From Pigoraptor vietnamica (Eukaryota > Opisthokonta > Filasterea): a stretch of DNA of 12,056 nucleotides. This document shows, in pieces, positions 1 through 7,840 of the stretch; the stretch's first letter is position 1, and every line of letters starts with the position of its first letter. Location: NCBI GenBank assembly GCA_943704525.1, contig CALSCQ010000371.1, forward strand, positions 1 to 12,056, written 5' to 3'. The position numbers and the translations under genes are program-made. The notes under the pieces are model-generated. The model searched no databases. It worked only from the letters and a program-made list of their open reading frames with translations, and had not been told where the DNA came from.

Positions 1-131
1 GGGGGGGGTCAGAGGTTAGATAGCGATCAGTTGGAGAGTGCGGCAACTGTTGCAACTGCAAATATATGAGTGCAAACGCACTAAAAAAAAGCCGTCACAC
101 TAACAACAAGGGAAGCGATCACGCCACGCAC
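1..131 (-). other. Partial third intron of the SLC17-like gene
   Basis: Downstream of the donor at 131-130 (GTGCGTGG) the sequence has stops in all the relevant frames and no coding continuation, so it is read as an intron whose acceptor is outside the window. The window edge itself is a run of eight G. Confidence 0.6.
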
Positions 132-1675
132 CCGTCAGAGTCGGAGAGACGATGCCGGGAATCGTCGCAAACGCATTGCTCATGCTAAGCAGAATACCGG
201 CAAACTCGGGTGCGAGATCGAGCGCATTTGCGCCGTACCCTGCGATCGAAATGAAGTGTCAGATGTTTGCACACACACAAGTCCGCTAGTGGTTTTTTCC
301 CCTCTTTTCCCCATCAAATTACTACCACTCAGCGCTCAATTTCCTACAACAAATACCCTCGAACGAACGAAAAGGAAAAAACAGAGCACCCACCGGCGGC
401 ATTGAACCCTGCGACTCCCACTGCAACAACGATGAGGACGGTCGCGACGGTCGACGTCTCGGCAAACCCGGCCATCACGAGGCACGCCGCAGGGACGAGG
501 GACCCGATCGCCTGCATCAGCCGGCGAACGTTCACGACGCGCAGCACCTTTCTTGCAACAATCGCGTCGGCCGTGCGCCCCGCAATGCTGCAGCACGAGA
601 AGAGCGCGAGGTAGGGCAGCACAGACACGACGCCGGCGTTCTTGAAGTCGTAGCCCAGCACGTCCTTCATGTACTTTGGCATGTAGGTCATCAGCGTGTA
701 CGCGGCCCAATTGTTCGAAAAGTGGCCAGCGAGGAGTGCGTACACGGGCGGGCGGCGAAGCAGGACGCCCCATGGAATCGCGTGCGAGTTGCCCACAACG
801 CCCCCGTCAAACCGCTTGGGGAGGGACGCCTCGATGTGCAGGACCTCGCGCGGCGCAATGGACCTGTGGCCGCGCGGGCCGCTGGACGTGAGCAGCTGCC
901 ACAGCACAAACCACGTCGCAGCGAACCCGGCGTAGAGGTAGAAGACGGACTGCCAGTGGAGCGCCTCGATAATCGGCGGCGACATGCCGAGACTCGCGCC
1001 CGTCGCAATGTAGGACCCGCTCCACACGAAACCGACGGAGAGAGCACGCTCGGAAGACGGTACCCAACGGCCCAGAATGTCATGCACGACGGGGTATGAG
1101 ACGGCGGTGGTGAGTCCCACGCCGACACGTCCGAGGATGCAAACGACGAGGCCCGCCTCGACCGCAATGGGCGTCAGGACAGAGAAGATGCCGCCGATCA
1201 GAATGCCAAAGCCAAGCACGTGCTTGCCGCCGTATCGTCGCGCCAAAAGAGCACTGGGTTGAGCGGCACTCTTTTCAGAAACAGCAGAAAACGCATCCCA
1301 AGATTGCTGCGACAATCACATCTCTCTTGAGCATCGCGCACGGACTCACCAAGGTATCTGCGTGACGATGTAGCCGTAAAAGAACGAGGATAGCACAATG
1401 CCCTGCTGCGTGTTGCTCCAGTCCTTCGAGTCTGCCATGTCGTCGATGGCGGACGAGATGGAGCACCGAAGCAGATAAGAGACAAACAGGCCGAGGAACG
1501 TCATGGCCACAATCACATAGCGACGCGGAATGTAGTGGCGCGGGTACGGTGGCGTGCTGTCCCATGTTTCGGAATCGCGCGCATCTTTACCCGACGACGC
1601 CGTCGTCTGCGCTGTTATGAGCACAGAGGGGAACGAATCGACGCTCCCGGCGTCCGACGACCGCTCTTCCACCAT
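132..1675 (-). CDS. SLC17-like major facilitator transporter, 3' end beyond window
   Basis: A multi-pass membrane carrier of the SLC17 branch of the major facilitator superfamily, whose members move organic anions or phosphate. The substrate cannot be read here. Exons on the minus strand are 1675-1350, 1253-394 and 239-132, with phase 2, 1 and 1 donors (GTGAGT, GTGGGT, GTGCGT) and CAG acceptors. They give 431 residues, and family members of about 490-580 suggest one or more further exons before position 1. Exon 1 has a hydrophilic N-terminus rich in Ser and Asp, then a first helix with RCSISSAI, matching the family's RCNLGVAI-type segment. Exon 2 carries YGGKHVLGFG, the helix 4 region RVGVGLTTAVSYPVVHDILG and the following RWVPSSERA. 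Exon 3 gives LDLAPEFAGILLSMSN and FATIPGIVSP, both strongly family-like. The start is the first in-frame ATG, with A at -3. The acceptor at 1254/1253 keeps exact family spacing between QIP and the ARRYGGK segment, although the usual GG after QIP becomes CA. Confidence 0.9.
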
Positions 1676-2095
1676 GATGCAGCTGGTTCAACGCCAGAAT
1701 TCAAAAAAGGTGCAGCAAGTGCATAGAAGAATAAAAGGGGGAGAACGCAGCCGTGCGTGACGTGTTTCGCTTCTAAGCCGGTTCCGCAAAGTCCACAAAA
1801 AAAAAGACAGGAACGCAAGGCTTGTCATGGTGATGTCACAACAGCAAATGACGGCACTTGACGACCGCAGTCCGGTCACCTTCTCGCACCGGCGTTCCGC
1901 CGACTCGAAAGGTGCGCTTATTTGCGCCATCATAATTGCCTTCTCCTTTTCTCTCTCACACTTTGAGAGACAATTATGCTCGCTCGCACAACATTGTTGC
2001 ATACCTGTTCTCTCTCTCTCTGTTGTGAGCATCAGTCGTCGCGTGAGGAAGCGGGATGACTTTGATTGTTTGCGGCCTTCGCCCGTGATGAGACA
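1676..2095. promoter_or_regulatory. Divergent intergenic region between transporter and receptor kinase
   Basis: These 420 nt separate two genes that start head to head, so both promoters and both 5' leaders should lie here. No clear TATA box is placed correctly for either gene. A short CT-rich stretch (about 2009-2022) and a nested inverted repeat (1931-1978) are the only structured elements seen. On the minus strand a 7-codon upstream ORF (1724-1701, MHLLHLF) precedes the transporter start. Open frames that cross this region show no protein-like composition. Confidence 0.6.
1931..1978. repeat. Nested inverted repeat in the divergent intergenic region
   Basis: The outer arms are CATAATTG at 1931-1938 and its exact reverse complement CAATTATG at 1971-1978. 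The inner arms are TCTCTCA at 1952-1958 and TGAGAGA at 1964-1970, around a 5-nt loop. Outer and inner arms abut on the right side and are separated by 13 pyrimidine-rich bases on the left, so the structure is a hairpin with a one-sided bulge. It could be a protein-binding site or an RNA hairpin in a leader; function is unknown. Confidence 0.55.
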
Positions 2096-2098
2096 ATG
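2056..2098 (+). promoter_or_regulatory. Upstream ATGs preceding the receptor kinase start
   Basis: An ATG at 2056 opens a 10-codon frame (MTLIVCGLRP) that stops with TGA at 2086-2088. A second ATG begins at 2088, sharing the A of that stop. It lies 8 nt before the chosen start at 2096, in another frame that runs to a stop at 2208-2210. The 2088 ATG has G at -3 and the 2096 ATG has A at -3. If the transcript begins upstream of 2056 these could lower or regulate translation. If transcription starts between 2090 and 2096 they are irrelevant. Confidence 0.4.
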
Positions 2099-2188
2099 CC
2101 ATTGCGCACTCAACAGTGGCGCGCGCGTGCGCTTGTGCTCCTTCTCGCCATCTTCAACGCAGCTGGACCCATGCGTGGCGTCTCGGCG
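2096..2188 (+). other. Signal peptide of the receptor kinase
   Basis: Residues 1-31. A basic n-region (RTQQWRAR) is followed by the hydrophobic core ALVLLLAIFNAAG, with a small-residue cleavage site probably after GVSA. This predicts entry into the secretory pathway with the long N-terminal part outside the cell. Confidence 0.75.
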
Positions 2189-2965
2189 GGTGCCGGAGGG
2201 CCGTCTGTAGGTGGATGCGGCAGTGCGCTCTTTTTGAACAGCCCGTTTACGTGGCTGTACATGACCACGACGGGAACGGAAACGACCGTCACGAACTTTC
2301 CTTCGGCGGCGATTACGATCGAGTATTGGACAAAGTGGGTGCGAGGTGGCATTATGCTAGACGTGTAATTTGCTCTCCATCTCTCGTCAGAAAGTGAGCG
2401 ATTGGTAAACGTACGGCCTCACGTCGTCTCACCGGTCGGTGCACGCGTGGCCATAAGGTCCTGGCGCGGCAACTCAATTGCTTGTGGTTCTCACCGTCTC
2501 TTAGCTAACCCTCTGGGCATCTCCAATTCGGTTCCGCTGGGCATCTCTGCTGATTCGGTCTCTCCACTCCCACTCTCACCTGCCCTCAACGGACAACTAA
2601 CCCTCTGAATCTGGGCTGCGCTCTCGCCGCCCTCCACGCCCGCTCGCCACAGATATGTGAATGATTTCAAGTTCAAGAGTCGCCCGAGCTACGCCACCGT
2701 TTCGTACGCGAGCGGCAACGTCATCTCGCAGAGCGGCCAGGCGCAGGCCTTCGACGACAACGTTATACGCCCCAACATGGGCACGTCCGGGCGGTCGTTT
2801 GAACTGTACATATTGCCCACCGCGAACGAGGGTCAATACTTCACGCTGGCGCCCGCCGACAGCCCAGTGCCCGACTACAACGCCTGGCACCACTGGGGTG
2901 GGTCACTCCGACATGGAAGCGTGTGTGCGTACGTGTGCTTTGTGTGTTTGTGCGAGCGTGTGGGC

Positions 2966-3001
<36 letters not shown>

Positions 3002-3781
3002 ATGCTTGCGTGCACTACTTATGTCGTCATTCATTTCTGTGAGATGAACCGGTGCGTTTGCAGCCCTCGTGTACAACAGCACGCGTGGGTTCGTAGGGAT
3101 GTACTACGACGGCATGGCCATTCTCAACCGGACGAGCCCGAACCTTGTTGGCGTGAAGCTGCCGTCCTCTGGCGCCTTTGTATTCGGTCAGGACCAGGAC
3201 TCGCTCCTCGGAGGTCAGTGCGGGAGGGAGAGAGGGGATATAGGTCGCGCACACTCGCGCACACACTGCCGTTCATGCGCACACGCAAACACACACACAC
3301 ACGCACATACTCACAGCGCCTGTTGCGCAAATTCTGGGTTGGATGAGAAAAGCATTGTCACTCTTTGTACGCGAAAGGTTGCGCGTTCACACACATGCCA
3401 CACACACGCGCACCGCTCGCACTCCATCTTGCTCCTGATTCAGTCGCGCCATCCGTTGTGCTTTAGGTTTCGACCCTACCCAAGCGTTCGTGGGAATGTT
3501 GGACGAGCTGCGCATATGGAACACGACACGCACGCCGGCGGAAATTGCAGCGAGCAAGGACGTTGTCCTCGCCGGGAACGAGGCGAACCTGTGGGGCTAC
3601 TGGGACTTTGACGAGGGCGATGGCGACTGGGCGTGGGTGTTGGTGGCTTGACCATGTATCGTATTGTCAGCTTGCTTTGGGTCGGCAAATTGTGTCTATC
3701 GGAGATGAGCCAATTTTGTGTGTGTGTGTATGTGTATGTGTGTGTGCGTGTGCGTGTGTGTGTGTGTGTGTGCGTGCGTGC

Positions 3782-3828
<47 letters not shown>

Positions 3829-5273
3829 AGCCAGTGCGTGCGTGCGTGCGTGCGCAATCTCAGAGATTGCGTATCGCGTTTATGACTAATTCTTGCGCTT
3901 TGCAATGTTTTTCAGGTACAACAAGGTTGACAGGACGCGCAACGCACTCCACCTCGGCGCCCCTTCGTCCCCCAACAGCTGCGCCGCGAACACCGCGAAC
4001 ACAAAGCCGCTGTGGACGCATTCCACGGCTCCCGTCTCTGGACGTGGCGATACCATCGCGCTCGCGAACAGGCAGCAGCTCACGCCCGTCACCGTGGCGC
4101 CTTCTGGCGTCACCGTAACGATAGGAAACATCGCCGCGTCCAACTGCTCGGGCGGTGTTCAGTTCTATAAGGACCCCTATGGCACCACGGCGCTTTCCAC
4201 GGGCGATGTGCTGTTTGCAAACAACACGGCCTATCTCTCCCTCGCGCCGGGTGCGTTCACGGGGTGCGAGGTCCCGTACACGGCAACGCAGGGAGGGTCG
4301 GCACAGGGCATGCTGCGCGTGCGACCGAACACGGCGCCCGTCGCTGCGGACCGCACGCTCTCGGCTGCAGAAGACAGCACGCAGGTCATTATGGGGTTGT
4401 CGGGCACGGATGCAGACAACGAGCAGATTGGCCGGGTCGTCATCACATCGCTCCCAGCGAAGGGTCTCCTGTACGCGGTACGCACTTTTTATGTGTGCTG
4501 TGTGCCATCCCATGTATGGGTGTGCTTTGTGCGCGTGTGTGCCCTTGTGCGTGTGTGCGTGCGCGTGTTGCGTCTGACAAGTGGTCCGTGTCGTCGCAGC
4601 TCAAGGACGATTATTCCGTCGACTTCCCCATCTTGGCGCCCAACACAACGCTCTCGACGGCCGGCGGTGGCGTGCAGTTTTTTCCCCTTCCCAACGACAA
4701 CGGCGTTCCTTACGCGTCGTTCACATACGCCGTCGTCGACTGGTCCGGCGCCGTCTCCTTCCCCAAGACAGTGACGATCAACATAGACGCTGTGGACGAC
4801 CCCCCACTGGCCAGCAACAACCCCTTTTCGCTCGAGTTTGAGCCAGCCGACGAGCTCCTCGTTTCTGGCGTGTCTCTTCCTGCAGTTTTCTCGCTCTCGT
4901 TCTACCTCCGCGTTCCCTCGCTCCCCTCCACCAGCTGCAACGTTTTCGTGACGAAGCCGGACCCACTGTACACGCTGCAGTACCTCGCGAGCGGCACTCT
5001 GCGCCTGCTCGTCGGCGGAAACCACGCGGCAAACGCCACCCTCGCTCAAGGCGATGTCTGGCATCACGTGGTCTTGTCGGCGACGAGCGGCTCGTTCGTC
5101 ATTTTTGTCGATGGCGTGGCAGGGACGTCTGTTGCGCGGGTGCCCGGCGCCGCTGTTGTGACGCATTTGCTCATGGGCGGCACATATGGAGGGGCGCCGG
5201 GCTTCACGGGCGCATTTGACGAGGTTCGTGCGCGTGTGTGTGTGTGTTTGTATGTGCGTACGTGTGTGTGTGT

Positions 5274-5312
<39 letters not shown>

Positions 5313-7798
5313 TGCATCTCTCTAAAACGCGTCATGCGTATGCTCCAATTCTACCGGACACGCCCCCACGCATTCACTGCATGCATCCGCAGCTCACGCT
5401 GTACGACACTGCGACCTCAACGAGTGGGCAAGCGATCGCGCTTGGGAAGGCCAAACCGCTCGATGGGGCGTCGCACCTAGTTGCGTTCTATCCGTTCGAC
5501 GACGGGGTGGGAATTGTGGGCGCGTGTGCGTCCCCGTACACGTGCACTGGCGTCGCCTACCTCGGAAACAACCCGGGTGAGTGGGGGTCTTGTAACGTGG
5601 TGACGTGGTGGGTCGCTGGGAGAGTTCTACGCGCGAGAATGGCATTGTTCTGCATTGCGGAAGGGTGAAAATGGTCTATGAAGAGTGGCATTGACGTGTT
5701 GCAGTGCACGGGGGAATGTTCCTAGCCCGACTTGTTCTTGGGCCATGTCCTCTCAAATGACTATGGTTTGAAATCGAATCGCGTTGCAGCGGACTCTTCG
5801 AAGCTGCCGGCGTGGGCACGCACGCCGCCAAAGACGCACCCCGACTGGGCCACCTATCCCCAGCTCAACGAGCACTTCTTGGCGGAAGACACGCAGGTGA
5901 CTTGAACTGCTCTTGTCCCTTATCAACATGCATTTCTTTTTCGTACACATCTTACGCATGTGCCTTCTATTCTCTCGCAAAACGCTGGAACGCAGTTCCC
6001 TTAACCTGGTGTCTTCTTTCTCGCAGGTCGTGATCGCTCTTACCTCGCATGACGTTGACACGCCGCCCGCAATTGTCGGCACTCTCCTCTTAACTCCGCC
6101 CGCGAGCGGCACTCTCTATCAATACGACGACAACGCCCCGAACAAGCGCGGGCCCGTTCTCCAGCCGTATCTTGCGTGGAAGAGCACGCTACGGCCGATC
6201 ACGCAGTACGCCTACAAGGTCGCCCCGATGCCCGCGAGCGTCCGCTGCTGCGACAAGGCGCAGTTCTTCTCCAACGCCAATGCCGGCGCCCCCCTCTCCC
6301 AGCAGTGCCAGTGGTGCGAGCGCACGGACCCGACCCTCCAGTTTGGCACGCAGTACGGCCTCTCGACTTACGGCGTCTTTGCGCTCCTCAGCAACGACGG
6401 AAAGCCCTCGCTGTACAATCCGGACATTCCCAACTTGGGTTATGGTAACTACGAGCAGGCGTACTGTCCGTCGACGACGGGGGGCCCAGCCACTCCGGGA
6501 GGCGCGCGCGACTGCGTCACCCCTCCGTCGGCACCCACGCTGCAGAACCCCTTCAACTGGACTTGTGCGCACGGCGAGAACGACTTTTTCGACGTCGGCT
6601 TTGAGACTCCGGTGTACCTGACGGGAGCGACGGTCTTCGAGAACTACAATCCCGGCGCCACCGTCAAGATCCTCGCGCGACACCCCGACACGCACAAGTG
6701 GCTGCCGGTGTGGTCCGGAGCGGCGCGGACGGACTTGTACGACGACAAGGGCACGTACATTTCGGGAATGTACAGCGTGTTTGAGCCGAGCGTGTGCAGC
6801 GTCGCGTTCAGCGTGTCGGCCCTGCGATTCGAACGAGCGACCCATCTCATTCCCTCGTGTGAGTGTGCGCCGCTCTCCGCGTTGTTTCCGTTTCACGGCG
6901 CGCGCTCGCGTGGTGGTGGGGTGTGAGGGTGTGTGTGTGTGTGTATGAGCGCGCGCTTTTTGCCCCTGATTTGAGCTGACCCGACGGTTACTCCCGCTGT
7001 CACAAAACAGGGAACGAGGTCGAATCCGTTGCGATGATCGGCACGGAGGCGCTGAAGGACGGCATCGTCACGGATCCCCTTCGCCGCGTCGTCTACGTCC
7101 CCAACGCCAACGTCAACGGCGACGCCGCCGACTCGTTCACGTACACGGCGTCGGACTGCCTCTTCAACCCGGCCCGCGAGGCTCCTATCGGCACTCGCGT
7201 CTTGTCCATTACACCCGTGAACGACGCCCCCGTGCCGCCCGACGTGCTCGTGGACGCCTCGACGTCCATTGGTGCATCGATCACCGTCACGCTTGCGGCG
7301 ATGGACGTGGACGGGAACGAGGTGCTCACGTTTAATATTGCCACGCGGCCGCTTCTCGGGTCGCTCACCAAGGACGGCGCCCCCTTCACGACTGCGACGG
7401 TCACTGCGACCGGCACGACGGCCTCGGTCAACGTCACGTACACGCCGACCCAGTGCGGCGCGGACACGTTCACGTACACGGCAGCCGACGCATCGGGATC
7501 CTTGGTGGCCATTCGCGCCTCTGTCACTGTCGTGTGCGCGGCCAAGTCGTCGCACACGAGCGTGGTCGTCGTCCCCGCGGTCGTCGTGCCCGTGGCTGTT
7601 CTCCTGCTGACGATGGCGTGCTACATGTCCGCCGCGCGCCGTAAGATGCGGGCCATGGAGGCGCGCTTCAACACGTGGATGATTCCCTACACGGACCTAA
7701 AGTTTGGCGAACGCCTGGGGGAGGTGAGCGGCCGGTGTATGCACGTGTCGCCATCAGAGAGAGAGAGAGAGAGAGAGAGGAGTGTGTGTGTGTGTGTG

Positions 7799-7840
<42 letters not shown>

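Larger units (their letters stand above)
2243..3597 (+). other. LamG-like (concanavalin A-type jellyroll) domain 1
   Basis: Residues about 50-255, encoded by exons 1-4. The LamG-like pattern appears in order: AITIEYWTK on an early strand, NAWHHWALVYNST in the middle (the WHH-W-V signature), MYYDGMAI (the 'DG' hairpin), and FVGMLDELRIWNTTRTPAEI at the end. GYWDFDEGDG follows, typical of the tail of this fold. Such domains bind carbohydrate or protein ligands. NST, NRT and NTT sequons suggest N-glycosylation. Confidence 0.75.
5879..7216 (+). other. Cadherin-like repeat 2, interrupted by the discoidin-like domain
   Basis: The first half (about 5879-6240, exons 8-9) reads LAEDTQVVIALTSHDVD then SGTLYQYDD, the usual opening. 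The second half (from 7043, exon 10) reads RRVVYVPNANVNGDAADSFT then YTASDCLF, the usual closing strands, and ends LSITPVNDAP. The discoidin-like domain lies between them. A Cys cluster (RCCDKAQFF, QCQWCERTD) marks the entry to the inserted domain. Confidence 0.55.

Noticed and set aside
336-773. Long minus-strand open frame overlapping the transporter exon
   Set aside because: It is an Arg-rich alternative frame of exon 2 of the SLC17-like gene, with no domain signature. The other frame carries the family motifs.
2505-2605. Two CTAACCCTC segments resembling telomeric CCCTAA repeats, with a third near 10279
   Set aside because: They are isolated single units, not tandem. Those in intron 1 are better read as possible branch-point sequences.
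3696-3905. Open frames encoding Val-Cys or Thr-His repeats
   Set aside because: They are translations of the TG/CA microsatellites in introns, not proteins.
3860-4513. 217-codon minus-strand frame opposite kinase exon 5
   Set aside because: It is Arg-rich and low complexity, as expected from GC-rich antisense. The plus strand encodes recognisable LamG tail and cadherin-like sequence.
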